Shown here: positions 43,776 through 54,262 of the stretch, in pieces
Layout of the letters: each line of letters begins with the position of its first letter
Numbering within the stretch: position 1 is the first letter of the stretch
Assembly: GCF_016905445.1 (NCBI RefSeq)
Contig: NZ_JAFEXF010000007.1
Coordinates: forward strand, 35,504-99,503
Length of the DNA: 64,000 nt
DNA from: Streptomyces sp. G44
GTDB lineage: Bacteria > Actinomycetota > Actinomycetes > Streptomycetales > Streptomycetaceae
Direction of reading: 5' to 3'
Notes under the pieces: generated by a model
What the model saw: the letters and a program-made list of their open reading frames with translations, nothing else
What the model was told of the DNA's origin: nothing
The model's database searches: none
Translations under genes and position numbers: made by a program

Positions 43776-44912
43776 ATGTTCCCCGCAGACAGAGATGGAC
43801 CTTCATCACCCGCCGCCCTTGGCGCACCGTTCTCCCAAGCTCAGGAGCTCCGTCCTGGGCCCGAGCGTCCGATGCCCTTCCCTCGGCGCAGCACTGGCGC
43901 GGACAGCACTTTCGCCCCCCTACTTCACGCCATTCACACGGCGAGACTGCTACGACCGACCCCGCTGTACTACGCAGCAGAGATCACCTTCAACTGGCTG
44001 TGCATCGTAGCCATCGTCATGTCGATGGCGGCTATCGGAGCGAGCTGGTGGTGCCTGTGCCTGGCACCGCCGGCCGCTCTATGGTCCGTGCGCTGCGCCT
44101 TCGTCGGACACGATGCCGGACACCGTCAGATCTCCCCCAAGGCGACGATCAGCCGGACCATCGGGCTGGTGCATCTTCCCCTGGCCGCAGGCGTTTCCTG
44201 GCACGGGTGGAACCACCGGCACAACCGGCATCACGCACACACCAACGATCCCCGACGCGACCCCAACATCACCGACGGACCTCTTGCCTGGACTCCAGCA
44301 CAAGCAGCGTCGCGCAACCGCGTCGGCCGCTGGGCGGCCAAGCATCAGGCCCTCCTCTTTTATCCCGCCATGGTCCTGGACGCTGCCCTCATCCGCACGA
44401 CCAGCCTCAAGCGCCTCGCTCGCGCTTCTCGCCAAGAGCAGCTCCTCGAAGGGGGGCTCCTCACCCTCCACACCGTCGGTTACCTCTGCGGACTCATGGT
44501 TCTCCTCGGCCCTGTGCGTGCTCTCGCCTTCGCCGTAGTGCACCAAGGCCTACTCGGCCTGCACCTGGGCTGCTCCTTCGCTCCCAACCACAAAGGGATG
44601 CCTGCGGTCGACGGCGGACCACGCGACTTTCTGCACCACCAAGTACTGACATCGCGTAACGTCCGCGGCACCCCCCTCAACCATTGGCTGCTCGGCGGTC
44701 TCAACTATCAGATCGAACACCACCTCTTTCCCAGCATGCCCCGCCCGCATCTCAAACGAGCCCAACCCCTCGTCCGCCGCCACTGCCACGCGATGGGCAT
44801 CCCTTACACCGAGACAGGTCTGTTCGAGTCGCTGCGCATCGCTCGACTACACATGAATGACGCGCCCGAGCCATTCACGCCACCTCTACGGCCCCAGCCC
44901 AGACAGCCGTAA
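43776..44912 (+). CDS. Membrane fatty-acid desaturase (378 aa)
   Basis: The three histidine boxes of di-iron acyl desaturases are present: GHDAGH (about 111), HRHNRHH (about 148) and QIEHHLFP (about 312). The last is the QxxHH form of front-end-type desaturases. Two hydrophobic hairpins (about 65-95 and 230-265) fit four membrane helices. GGAGG precedes ATG 43776. The gene is 105 bp after the first PKS and 256 bp before the second in the same direction. It likely introduces a double bond or hydroxyl into the polyketide/lipid chain. Whether it acts on acyl-ACP, acyl-CoA or a finished lipid is unknown. Confidence 0.88.
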   Translation: MFPADRDGPSSPAALGAPFSQAQELRPGPERPMPFPRRSTGADSTFAPLLHAIHTARLLRPTPLYYAAEITFNWLCIVAIVMSMAAIGASWWCLCLAPPAALWSVRCAFVGHDAGHRQISPKATISRTIGLVHLPLAAGVSWHGWNHRHNRHHAHTNDPRRDPNITDGPLAWTPAQAASRNRVGRWAAKHQALLFYPAMVLDAALIRTTSLKRLARASRQEQLLEGGLLTLHTVGYLCGLMVLLGPVRALAFAVVHQGLLGLHLGCSFAPNHKGMPAVDGGPRDFLHHQVLTSRNVRGTPLNHWLLGGLNYQIEHHLFPSMPRPHLKRAQPLVRRHCHAMGIPYTETGLFESLRIARLHMNDAPEPFTPPLRPQPRQP

Positions 44913-45168
44913 CTCGAAGCGTTGAGATGGTCGTCTGACTGACAGCAAATGCGGATCTGTGAGCCTCGTGAACGCCCGTATCCTCGCGGGCGGTCGCCAA
45001 GGGGGAGCGCCTCCGCAATGCCCACATGTTCACAGGCGAGGCCCTCGAACGGGTTAATCCCTATTTGCTTTTGTTTGTGCACCGCTCCATGATCTGCGCT
45101 CAACACGCCGATTAAGGGTTTTTGTGTGCGGGTTCGGTGTGGCGACCAGCAGCGAGAGGGTTGATGGC

Positions 45169-48100
45169 ATGGGCAGTGGCGGATTCGCGGCAGGGCCGGC
45201 CGAGCGGGCGGTGGCGGTGATCGGCACGAGCTGTCGGCTGCCCGGAGGTATCAATGATCTGGACGCGTTGTGGAGTGCTTTGGCGGCCGGCCGTGACCTG
45301 ATCACCGAGGTTCCGGCCGACCGGTTCGCGTCCGAGCGGTTTGTGGATCCCTCGATGCCGCGTCCGGGCAAGTCGTACACCGGTGCCGGAGGCTTTCTGC
45401 AAGATGTCGGCTCCTTCGACGCCGACTACTTCGGTATCGCGCCGAGGGAGGCGGCGCAGATGGACCCTCAGCAGCGGTTGCTGCTGGAAATGGCCGCGGA
45501 GACGCTGGACGATGCGGGCATCAGTCCTCAAGCGCTGGCAGGGTCCGATACTGCGGTCTTCGTCGGGATCTCCGATCACTCCTATGGCGCGCTGCAGATG
45601 CTCTCCCCCAGGGCGGTCAACGCCTACACCATGTCAGGGGCGGCCTCGTCGATCGCGGCCAACCGGCTCTCTCATCACTTCGACCTGCGGGGAGCGAGCA
45701 TGGCGGTGGACACCGCCTGTTCTTCCTCGTTGGTCGCGCTGGTGCAGGCGCATCAGGCACTTCTGTCCGGGCAGAGCCGGGTAGCGCTGGTCGGTGGTGT
45801 CAACGTGCTGCTGAGCCCGTATCACTATGTCGGGTTCTGCCAGGCGTCAATGCTGTCTCCCACCGGCCGGTGCCGGTCGTTCTCATCCGGTGCGGACGGC
45901 TATGTGCGGGCCGAGGGCGGCGGTATGGTGCTGCTCAAGCGGCTGGATGACGCCCTCGCGGACGGAGATTCGATCCACGCCGTGGTGGTGGATGCCGCCA
46001 CGGGCAGTGATGGCAGGACCCCTGGGCTCGCGTTGCCGAAGGCCGAAAGCCAGGAGGCGTTGCTGCGGCAGATCTACGATCGCTGCGAGATCAGCCCGGA
46101 TGACGTGGCCTATGTGGAGGCGCACGGCACAGGAACTCCTGTCGGCGATCCGATCGAATGCCATGCCATCGGCAAGGCTCTCGGCGAGCGGCGCAGCGGT
46201 GGCGCGTTGCCGATCGGTTCGGTCAAGTCCAACCTGGGCCACTCCGAACCCGCATCGGGGATCACCGGGCTGCTCAAGGCCATCTTGGTGCTACGTCACC
46301 AGCAGGTCCCGCCGTCGCTGCACGCCCAGCCGCCCAGCCCGCACATCGACTTCGCCTCGTTGAACCTGGCGCCGGCCGTGGAATCGTTGCCGGTCGTGGT
46401 GGGTGGACGGACGGTAGTGGGGGTCAACTCCTTCGGATTCGGCGGCGCCAACGCCCATGTCGTGTTGGCGGCACCGCCCGCTGGTTCGGTGTCCACGGCG
46501 TTGCCCACGTCAACCGTCCCGGTGCCCCGTACGGATGCTCGACCCACCGGCGACGAAGCCAACAGGCCGCGGCCGGTCCTCGTGACGGCCCGTTCCCGCC
46601 CGGCGCTGATCGAGGCGATGCGTCGCACGGCCGAGCGTCTGGCCTCGGCCCCCGCGGAGGAGTTCTACGACTTGGCGTACACCGCCTGCATGCGGCGTGG
46701 ACGCCATCCGCACCGGGCCGTCGTCTTCGCCTCGGACGCGGGACAGGCCGCCGAGCGGTTGCTGCGACTGGCCGACACCGTCCCGGCGGCGACGGACGGC
46801 GCCTCTGGCGCCGAGGTTCCGGCCACTGGCGTAACCGAAGCCCAACGGCGACTAGCGGTGCTGCGCGGCTCGTTGTCCAGCGACGTCTCAGGAGAAGCGT
46901 CCACGCGCCTGGCCAGACTCGCCGAGGGATTCTCGAGTGCCGTGAGCCCCGCAGCTGCTTGCGACGCGGACGAGCCCGGCAGCGCACACCAGCTGGACAA
47001 CCGAACATCTGCACAGGTCGACGATGACAGGTCGCTCGGTGAGCTGGCCGCACGCGGCGGCCAGGGACCTTCATCAGAACCGGACACCGCCGATGGCGCG
47101 GTAGCCGAAGCGGTCCGCGACGGCCGCTGCGTCTTCGCGTTCTCCGGCAACGGCGCCCAGTGGCCGGGGATGGCGGCCGACCTGCTCAAGGGCGACGCCG
47201 TTTTCGCTGAGTCGGTGAGAGACACCGACCAGGCATTGACGCCCCTGCTGGGCTGGTCGGTAGCCGAGGAGCTGCAAGCTGCTGACCCGTCACGGCTGAG
47301 TGCCACTGCCGTCGCACAGCCGCTGCTGTTCACCGTGCAACTCGGGATCGTCCGCATGTTGCAGGCCCAGGGCATCAAGCCGGCGGCCGTCGTCGGACAC
47401 AGCGTCGGTGAGATCGCCGCCGCGTATGTGGCCGGTGTGCTGACCTTGGAGGAGGCCGCGCTGGTGGTGGCCACCCGCAGCCGAGTGCAGTCGGCGCTGG
47501 CCGGTCAGGGACGGATGGCGACCGTCATGCTCCCCCGGCCGGCGGCCGAGGAGGCCATCGCGGCGTTCACCGGGATCGAGATCGCTTGCGTCAACACTGG
47601 ACGGGACGTCACCGTGGCCGGGCCGACGGCAGCCGTCGAAGCCCTGGTTGCGGAGCTGACCGGCCGTAACGTGCCCTGCGCCTTGCTGGAGCTGGACTAC
47701 GCGTTCCACAGCGCGGCCATGGCCCCGGCTCGCGAACCCCTTGAGAGCGGCCTCGCCGGACTGGTCCCGCGCCCGGCCCGGATCCCGATGATCTCGACGG
47801 TCACCGGCGAGCCGTTGGAGGGCACCCGGCTGGATGCCGAGTACTGGTGGCGCAACATGCGTCAGCCGGTTCTGTTCGCTGACGCCGTCGAGCACCTCCT
47901 GGAAGAGGGTTACGACGCGTTCGTCGACGTCGGCCCTCACCCGGTGCTGCGGCCCTACATCCGCCGAATCGCCGGCTCCGCAGCCAAACGCGCGGCCGCG
48001 GTGGCTACTATGACGCGCGAGGGGCACGGCCCCGAAGACATGCGGCACACCACCGCCGCGCTGCTCGCCTGCGGAGCCGAAGCTGACTGGGGCCTCCCCT

Positions 48101-51100
48101 TTCCCGTGCCTGGACGCGTAAGCGCCCTGCCGGCCTACCCCTGGCAGCGCCAGAGATACTGGAGCGGCAACCCCTCCGCGTGGACGGGAGGCCTGGGCGA
48201 AGGCGGCGGCTATGACCACCCCTTGCTGGGCGACCGGATGCCGACGGAATGGCCCACCTGGAGTGGCCCGGTGGAGGCAGGCCAGGTGCCCTGGCTGGCC
48301 GGGCACCGTGTCGGTGGGACGGTGATTCTGCCGGCGACCGGTTTCGCGGAGATGGCTCTGGCGGCTGGCCGACGTGTGTTCGACGCCCCAGCAGAGGTGG
48401 AGCACCTGGACCTGTACCGGGCGTTGGTCGTGCCGTGGGACGATCCGAGCCAAGTCGTCCTGCACGTGGCGGTCTCCCCCGAAGACGGAATCATCGCCAT
48501 CGGGGCGAGCGAGGGCCGCGTCGGCCAGGTCCAGCAGCACGCACGCGGCCGGGTACGTCGTCTGCTACGCGAACGCCCCGCCCCTTTGAACCATGCAGCG
48601 GCCCGGGCACGCTGCACCCAGCAGGTCGATGTCGCCGCACTGTACAGGGATCTGTCAGCCGCCGGGCTGGACTACGGTCCCACTTTCCAGGTACTGCGTG
48701 AACTACGGGCCGCGGAGGACGAGGTGTTCGCCGTCTACCGGCACACCGACCCTGCCCAGGACTACGAGGCGCATCCCGCCCTGCTGGACGGGGCACTGCA
48801 GGCGGGCGCCCCGCTGCTGGCAGAACTGATGGCCGACGGACGCCAGGCCTACTTGCCCAGCGCCTTGGACGCCGTCCGCGTTTGGGGCCCCTTGCCGCAA
48901 GAAGGTCTGATCAACGTGCGGCAGCGCGCCCGTACGGCGTCCGAGGTGTGCTGGGACGTCACCGTCACCGACGTGGACGGCACCGTGGCCGCGGAGCTGG
49001 AAGGGTGTCGTCTGCGACGCTTCGACGGCATGCGCAGCGAACGGCTGAGCCTTCACGTCCCTGTCATGCGGGCAGCGCCGCACCCTGACCTGCCTGGCGA
49101 ACCGTCCCCATTGCCCGGCCCGTCCCGCCTTCTGTCGGACTGCGCGACAGGCATTGACGCGTTGTTGCCTGACTGGCATCAGCACGACTGGGACCGGATG
49201 CGACACCTCCTGCCGGAGGCTGTCGCGCACGGCAGTGCGATGGCTTTCACCGAGCTGCTGGACGATCCGGCGCAGCCGTTCACCGTCGACGACCTCTTTC
49301 GCAGCGGCGTGCTGCCACGGCATCGTAAGTTCTTGCAGTTGCTCATCTCTTTGCAGGAAGAGCACGGGCTGCTGCATCGGCACACAGACGGCGAAGGATG
49401 GAAGTGGGTGCACACCGACTTCCAAGGGAACTCGCTCGTGACTCGTCTGGTGCGTGACTTCCCGTCCTACTGCACCGATGTCGTGTTGCCCGTGAACAAT
49501 CTGACCCACGCCAGTGAACTGCTGCGGGGCCAGGCGGACCCGCTGGAACATCTGGTGTCCGAGGGTGGCATGGAGCGGCTGGAACAGTTCTTCAGCACCT
49601 CTCCGGTGATGCACTATCTCAACCGCATCACCCAGGTCCTCGTCCGGTCCATGGTCGCCAGCTGGCCGGCGGACCGGCCGCTGCGCGTTCTGGAAGTGGG
49701 TGCCGGCACTGGTGGCACCACACGTGCCGTGTTGCCACTGCTGCCGCCGGAACGCACCCGATACACCTTCAGCGATGTCTCGTCGCTTTTCTGCTCGCGG
49801 GCCGAGAAGCGCCTGGCCGACTTCGACTTCGTCGACTACCGCACTTTCGACCTCAACGGAGACCTGGCAGAGCAGGGCTTCACGGAACAGCAGTTCGACA
49901 TCATCATCGCGTCCAACGCCCTGCACGGCGCACGCGACCTCACCCAGGCCCTCACCACCGTCAGGCGCCTACTGGCACCCGGTGGTCATCTGCTGGCCGT
50001 CGAGACGCACGACGAGCGCCTCATCGCTCCGGTCTTCGGCGCCCTGCCCACGTTCTGGGACATCGCCGACGAGGAGCTGCGGCCGATGGGCCTGACGCTA
50101 CCGGCCGGCCGGTGGCCGCAGCTACTCAGCGAGGTTGGGTATCACGATGTCGTACAGACCGGCCACGGCCGCCAAGAGACCCAGGGTGATTTCTCCGTCC
50201 TGATCGCCGCTGCTCCCCAGTGCGCCACCGTGACGCCCACGCTGCCCACCGCATCGCCGGACACTCACTGGATCGTCGTCGATGACCCGACAGCCGGCAC
50301 CAGTGCTATGTCAGACACGACGTTGTCCGCAGCGTTGACCAAGGCGTTGCGCACCACTGGCGCCGTCCCCCGGTACCTGCCAGCGCCCGAGGACCCAGAG
50401 CACTGGCAGCGGCTTCTCACCTCCACCGACGCGCCCACCGTGGCCATCGCCTTCGTCCTCGAAGGCCCCACAGATTCCGACTCAGATACTGAGCTGGAAA
50501 CCGCGGTCAGCCGCGCAGCCGTGCTACGGGCCCTGGCCACCGCCCATGCACGTCTCACCACGGCCCAGAACCTCGTGTTGTGGCTCATCACCCGCCCCAG
50601 CGGAGCTCTGCCCGCACCCGAGCGTCCCCAGGCCCCCGTCGATGCCGCCACCTGGGCCGTCACCCGCACGCTGGCCAACGAACACCCTGACCTCACAGTG
50701 CGCCGTCTGTCCGTGGACCGCGGGGAAGACCTGACCTCCGACGCATGCCGCACCGTCCGCGAACTCCTCACTCCGGGCAAGGAGGATGAGATCGCGTTGA
50801 CCCGCTCCGGCCGGTTCGTCCCCCGCATCCTCGACCGCGCCACCACGCCTCAGGGGCAGAGCGGCCCAGACGACGTGGACGCCTACGCCCTCACCGTCCA
50901 CCAGCCCGGCCTCTCCTACCGGCTCTCCTGGACCGAGACCCAGCGGCCCGCCCCAGGGCCCGGCGAGATCGTCATCGCCGTCCGCGCCGGCGGTCTCAAC
51001 TACAAGGACATCATGCAGACGGTCGGCGTCCTGCCCGCCGACCTCGGCCTGGGCAGCGACTTCGGGCCCGGCATGGAATGCGCCGGTGTCGTCGAAGCCA

Positions 51101-53049
51101 TCGGCGCCGATGTCACCGATCTGCGCATCGGCGACCGGGTGGCCGCCTTCGCACCGGGCGCTCTGGCCTCACACGTACGCACCATGGCCGAGGCCGCGAT
51201 CCGCCTGCCCGACAGCATGACCTTCGCCGAAGCCGCCACTCTGCCCGTGGTTTTCCTCACCGTCCACTACAGCCTCGGCCACCTGGCACGCCTGGCACCG
51301 GGCGAGGTTCTCCTGGTCCACGGTGGCGCCGGCGGCATCGGACTCGCCGCCCTCCAGTACGCCCGTCGTGTCGGCGCCGACGTGATCGCCACCGCGGGCG
51401 ACCCCGCCAAACGCGCCCTGCTGCGCGCACTGGGCGTCACACACGTACTGGACTCCCGCACGCTGGCCTTCGCCGAACAAGTCCAGCGGATCACCGGCGG
51501 GCGCGGCGTGGATGTCGTGGTCAACTCCTTGGCCGGTGAGGCGATGTCCCGCAGCCTGGAAGTGCTCGCTCACGGCGGACGCTTCATCGAGCTCGGCAAA
51601 CGCGACATCTACGAGAACAAGCCGCTGCTGCTGCGCCCCTTCGCCAAGAACATCGCCTTCTTCGGTGTCGACCTCACCGCCCTGCTCCACGAACCAGAAC
51701 GCGCCAGGAAACAGATGAGGGAAGTCGGTGAGGCGATCCGCGCCGGCCACTACCGGCCGCTGCTGCACACCGTGCACCCGGCCGCCCGGGTGAGCGACGC
51801 ATTCCGTCTCATGCAGCACTCCCGCCACATCGGGAAGATCATCGTTACCTTCGATCCGTACGACGAGCCCCCAGCCATCGAACGTCACCGCTCGGCCCCC
51901 GCCTTCGAGCCCCGCGGGACCTACCTGGTCACCGGCGGCCTGAGCGGTTTTGGTGCCGCCACCGCGTGTTGGCTCGCCGACCGCGGCGCCCGCCACCTCG
52001 CGCTCGTCGGCCGCCGCGGAGCCCGAACTCCGGGAGCCGAAGCCCTCATCGCCGACCTGGGCTCCCGGGGTGTGCACGTCAGCGCCCATGCCGCCGACGT
52101 CACCGATCGGGCGGCCATGGAACGCATTGCACGGGACGCCGAAGCCGATGGCCACCCGCTGCGCGGCATCGTGCACTGCGCCATGCACCTGGACGACGCA
52201 CCTCTGACCGAACTGACCGATGACCGCTTCCGTGCTGTGCTCGCCCCCAAACTCGCTGGCTCACACGTCCTGAATGTCCTAACCGCCGACCGAGAAATGG
52301 ATCTCTTTCTCGCCTACTCCTCAGCCACCGCCACCGTCGGCCACATCACTCAGGCCCCCTATGCGGCCGGCAACCTCTACCTCGAAGCCCTCGCCCGCCA
52401 CCGAAACGACGCAGGCGCTCCAGCGTGTGCCGTCGCCTGGGGCGCCATCGGCGAGACCGGTTACGTGGTACGCAACAACATGGTCCGTACCTTGAGCCAG
52501 GCCGGCATCAAACCGCTCACCTTGACCGAAGCCTTCCAAGCCCTTGACGACACTTTGGTCAGTGACGCCACCGTGTCCGGACCCGGCCGCTACAACTGGG
52601 TCCCCTTGCTCAAACTCCTGCCGGCGGTGGACACCCCGCGCATGGCGTCCCTGCTGCCCCTCCACGTCGACACCTCCGAGCACACCCGTGATGAGCTTCT
52701 GGCCCTGCTCGCCGGACTCACGCCCCAGGAGGCCCATCAGTTCATCGCCCAGTCCCTGGCCGAACTCCTCGCCGACATCCTGCAGACCGCACCGGACCAA
52801 ATCGACCATCACCGCCGTGTCGACGAGTACGGCCTGGACTCACTCATGGCCACCGAGATGCTGGTCACCTTGCGCCAGCAATACGACATCGACATCCCTC
52901 CGATGGAACTCCTGCGTAGCAACGGCACCATTGCCGACTTTGCGCGGATCGTCCATATCCGCCTGGGACTGGCCAGCACCGCGCCGCACACCTCTGCCGA
53001 GTTGCCCGGCCCACGCACCGAAACCGAACCCGCCACGACCGCACCGTAA
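45169..53049 (+). CDS. Type I highly reducing PKS, KS-AT-DH-MT-ER-KR-ACP (2626 aa)
   Basis: A paralogue of the first PKS with the same domain order. KS has Cys184, His319 and His358. AT Ser745 is in GHSVGE with YAFH (malonyl-type). DH has His1046 (HRVGGTVILP) and Asp1207 (LDGALQ). MT has LEVGAGTGG from Glu1509, a textbook SAM loop. ER has HGGAGGIG from about 2052. KR has TGGLSGFG and an HLDD B-type motif. ACP Ser2558 is in GLDSLM. A KS-AT linker about 70 residues longer than in the first PKS explains most of the size difference. ATG 45169 follows GAGAGGG at 8-9 nt. No TE or reductase release domain is present. With the other PKS, desaturase and MMPL exporter it suggests a lipid assembly line. 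Confidence 0.92.
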   Translation: MGSGGFAAGPAERAVAVIGTSCRLPGGINDLDALWSALAAGRDLITEVPADRFASERFVDPSMPRPGKSYTGAGGFLQDVGSFDADYFGIAPREAAQMDPQQRLLLEMAAETLDDAGISPQALAGSDTAVFVGISDHSYGALQMLSPRAVNAYTMSGAASSIAANRLSHHFDLRGASMAVDTACSSSLVALVQAHQALLSGQSRVALVGGVNVLLSPYHYVGFCQASMLSPTGRCRSFSSGADGYVRAEGGGMVLLKRLDDALADGDSIHAVVVDAATGSDGRTPGLALPKAESQEALLRQIYDRCEISPDDVAYVEAHGTGTPVGDPIECHAIGKALGERRSGGALPIGSVKSNLGHSEPASGITGLLKAILVLRHQQVPPSLHAQPPSPHIDFASLNLAPAVESLPVVVGGRTVVGVNSFGFGGANAHVVLAAPPAGSVSTALPTSTVPVPRTDARPTGDEANRPRPVLVTARSRPALIEAMRRTAERLASAPAEEFYDLAYTACMRRGRHPHRAVVFASDAGQAAERLLRLADTVPAATDGASGAEVPATGVTEAQRRLAVLRGSLSSDVSGEASTRLARLAEGFSSAVSPAAACDADEPGSAHQLDNRTSAQVDDDRSLGELAARGGQGPSSEPDTADGAVAEAVRDGRCVFAFSGNGAQWPGMAADLLKGDAVFAESVRDTDQALTPLLGWSVAEELQAADPSRLSATAVAQPLLFTVQLGIVRMLQAQGIKPAAVVGHSVGEIAAAYVAGVLTLEEAALVVATRSRVQSALAGQGRMATVMLPRPAAEEAIAAFTGIEIACVNTGRDVTVAGPTAAVEALVAELTGRNVPCALLELDYAFHSAAMAPAREPLESGLAGLVPRPARIPMISTVTGEPLEGTRLDAEYWWRNMRQPVLFADAVEHLLEEGYDAFVDVGPHPVLRPYIRRIAGSAAKRAAAVATMTREGHGPEDMRHTTAALLACGAEADWGLPFPVPGRVSALPAYPWQRQRYWSGNPSAWTGGLGEGGGYDHPLLGDRMPTEWPTWSGPVEAGQVPWLAGHRVGGTVILPATGFAEMALAAGRRVFDAPAEVEHLDLYRALVVPWDDPSQVVLHVAVSPEDGIIAIGASEGRVGQVQQHARGRVRRLLRERPAPLNHAAARARCTQQVDVAALYRDLSAAGLDYGPTFQVLRELRAAEDEVFAVYRHTDPAQDYEAHPALLDGALQAGAPLLAELMADGRQAYLPSALDAVRVWGPLPQEGLINVRQRARTASEVCWDVTVTDVDGTVAAELEGCRLRRFDGMRSERLSLHVPVMRAAPHPDLPGEPSPLPGPSRLLSDCATGIDALLPDWHQHDWDRMRHLLPEAVAHGSAMAFTELLDDPAQPFTVDDLFRSGVLPRHRKFLQLLISLQEEHGLLHRHTDGEGWKWVHTDFQGNSLVTRLVRDFPSYCTDVVLPVNNLTHASELLRGQADPLEHLVSEGGMERLEQFFSTSPVMHYLNRITQVLVRSMVASWPADRPLRVLEVGAGTGGTTRAVLPLLPPERTRYTFSDVSSLFCSRAEKRLADFDFVDYRTFDLNGDLAEQGFTEQQFDIIIASNALHGARDLTQALTTVRRLLAPGGHLLAVETHDERLIAPVFGALPTFWDIADEELRPMGLTLPAGRWPQLLSEVGYHDVVQTGHGRQETQGDFSVLIAAAPQCATVTPTLPTASPDTHWIVVDDPTAGTSAMSDTTLSAALTKALRTTGAVPRYLPAPEDPEHWQRLLTSTDAPTVAIAFVLEGPTDSDSDTELETAVSRAAVLRALATAHARLTTAQNLVLWLITRPSGALPAPERPQAPVDAATWAVTRTLANEHPDLTVRRLSVDRGEDLTSDACRTVRELLTPGKEDEIALTRSGRFVPRILDRATTPQGQSGPDDVDAYALTVHQPGLSYRLSWTETQRPAPGPGEIVIAVRAGGLNYKDIMQTVGVLPADLGLGSDFGPGMECAGVVEAIGADVTDLRIGDRVAAFAPGALASHVRTMAEAAIRLPDSMTFAEAATLPVVFLTVHYSLGHLARLAPGEVLLVHGGAGGIGLAALQYARRVGADVIATAGDPAKRALLRALGVTHVLDSRTLAFAEQVQRITGGRGVDVVVNSLAGEAMSRSLEVLAHGGRFIELGKRDIYENKPLLLRPFAKNIAFFGVDLTALLHEPERARKQMREVGEAIRAGHYRPLLHTVHPAARVSDAFRLMQHSRHIGKIIVTFDPYDEPPAIERHRSAPAFEPRGTYLVTGGLSGFGAATACWLADRGARHLALVGRRGARTPGAEALIADLGSRGVHVSAHAADVTDRAAMERIARDAEADGHPLRGIVHCAMHLDDAPLTELTDDRFRAVLAPKLAGSHVLNVLTADREMDLFLAYSSATATVGHITQAPYAAGNLYLEALARHRNDAGAPACAVAWGAIGETGYVVRNNMVRTLSQAGIKPLTLTEAFQALDDTLVSDATVSGPGRYNWVPLLKLLPAVDTPRMASLLPLHVDTSEHTRDELLALLAGLTPQEAHQFIAQSLAELLADILQTAPDQIDHHRRVDEYGLDSLMATEMLVTLRQQYDIDIPPMELLRSNGTIADFARIVHIRLGLASTAPHTSAELPGPRTETEPATTAP

Positions 53050-53373
53050 CCACCCGCCTCGGCTGACCCGTTCCTGCGCTTCCCACTTGCCGCCGTGCCC
53101 AGGGACCTCCGAACCGCGGAGTCCCTGGGACGGCCCAGAGGAACGGGGCGCGGCTGGAGGCGGGGCCCGAGGCGGCCGGGGCCGGGTATGTCACTCGCAC
53201 ACGCGGGTGAGGTCGTGGCTGCTGGCGTGATTTTTTGCGTCCCCATTGCGGCAGGCTGCCCGGGGGAATGCGCAGTGGCCTCGCGTTCCGCCCACGGCGG
53301 TGGGGCAGCGGAGCAGACGACGCCAGCCAGGGCTTTTCGGCCTCGCTTCCGACGTCGGCTTCGCCCGGCCGTC

Positions 53374-53397
53374 GGGACCGGCCGCCGGGCCGGTCCC
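53374..53397. terminator. 10-bp hairpin between PKS and secreted protein
   Basis: GGGACCGGCC / GGCCGGTCCC with a 4-nt loop, then CTTCGTT. It lies in the 379-bp gap between the convergent PKS (stop 53049) and secreted-protein (stop 53429) genes. Nothing else coding is seen there. Confidence 0.65.
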
Positions 53398-53428
53398 CTT
53401 CGTTGTCCTCGCTGGCCGTCCGTGTGGG

Positions 53429-54034
53429 TCAGCGCACGGTCAGCGTCCCACGGCCCTGCACGTACTTGACACCACTGCTGAAGCAGCGGCGCACATCGTT
53501 GGTGGGCACTGCCGTGCCGGAGAAGGCGCGGTGGGCCATGCGGCCGGAGGTGATGGTTCCGGTGAGGAAGGAGTCGGCGGGGGTGTATCCGCGCGTGCCG
53601 CGTGGAGCGGGGCGGAGCACGGAGCGCCCCATGACGCGGCCGGTGCGGTTGGGACCGGAGTACCAGGTCACCGTTGCCCTGCCGCGCAGTGACGTGGCGC
53701 GCGAGCAGCTGGCGTGTGCGTGGCCCTTCACCGTGAGCCGGCCGGAAGCGATCCTGGACTGGCGGCCGCTGGGTGACGTGCAACTATCCAGGTTTGCGCT
53801 GCCTCGGGCCGAGATCTTGCGGGGGGTGCTGGTGACGGCCGGCGAGAAGGTGATGCGCTGACCGGGGCCGGTCCGTAGGGAGCACTTGAGAGTGGCCTTC
53901 GAAGCAGCAGCAACAGCGGCCGATGCCGGAACGGCTGTCTGAGTTCCGGCCTCGCTGGTGGCTCCCGTGGCGAACAGGGCCAGTACTGCGGTCGCCGACA
54001 CAACGGCAGCTCGCAGACGGGGCACAGCAGGCAT
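53429..54034 (-). CDS. Secreted protein of unknown function (201 aa)
   Basis: A typical Sec signal peptide (RLRAAVVSATAVLALFATGA, then an Ala-rich cleavage region) precedes about 160 residues of small beta-rich domain with four cysteines (LKCSLRTGPG, DSCTS, ASCSRA, RRCFSS). RGRATVTWYSGPNRTGRVMG hints at a beta-sandwich. AGAGGAGA precedes ATG 54034. It is antisense to the PKS operon and divergent from the MMPL gene, so it may share a promoter region with the exporter. No enzymatic motif is seen. Confidence 0.7.
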   Translation of the reverse strand: MPAVPRLRAAVVSATAVLALFATGATSEAGTQTAVPASAAVAAASKATLKCSLRTGPGQRITFSPAVTSTPRKISARGSANLDSCTSPSGRQSRIASGRLTVKGHAHASCSRATSLRGRATVTWYSGPNRTGRVMGRSVLRPAPRGTRGYTPADSFLTGTITSGRMAHRAFSGTAVPTNDVRRCFSSGVKYVQGRGTLTVR

Positions 54035-54262
54035 GTGGTTCTCCTCTGGTTGAGATGGTGACACGGCGTGAGAAGTGAAAGGGCGGAGCTCGGAGTCTGG
54101 TTCAGGCTCCGCCTGCCGCGCCGTACTCATCGTTCTCCAACCTCACCGGCAAATCTTCCGTAACGTGATATTCGGTGCTTCTCCTCACCCTTGAGGGCTA
54201 ATCGGGGTTTGACCCGTTAATGCCACCCAGGTCAGGATCGCCAAATCGAGGAAAGGACCGTC

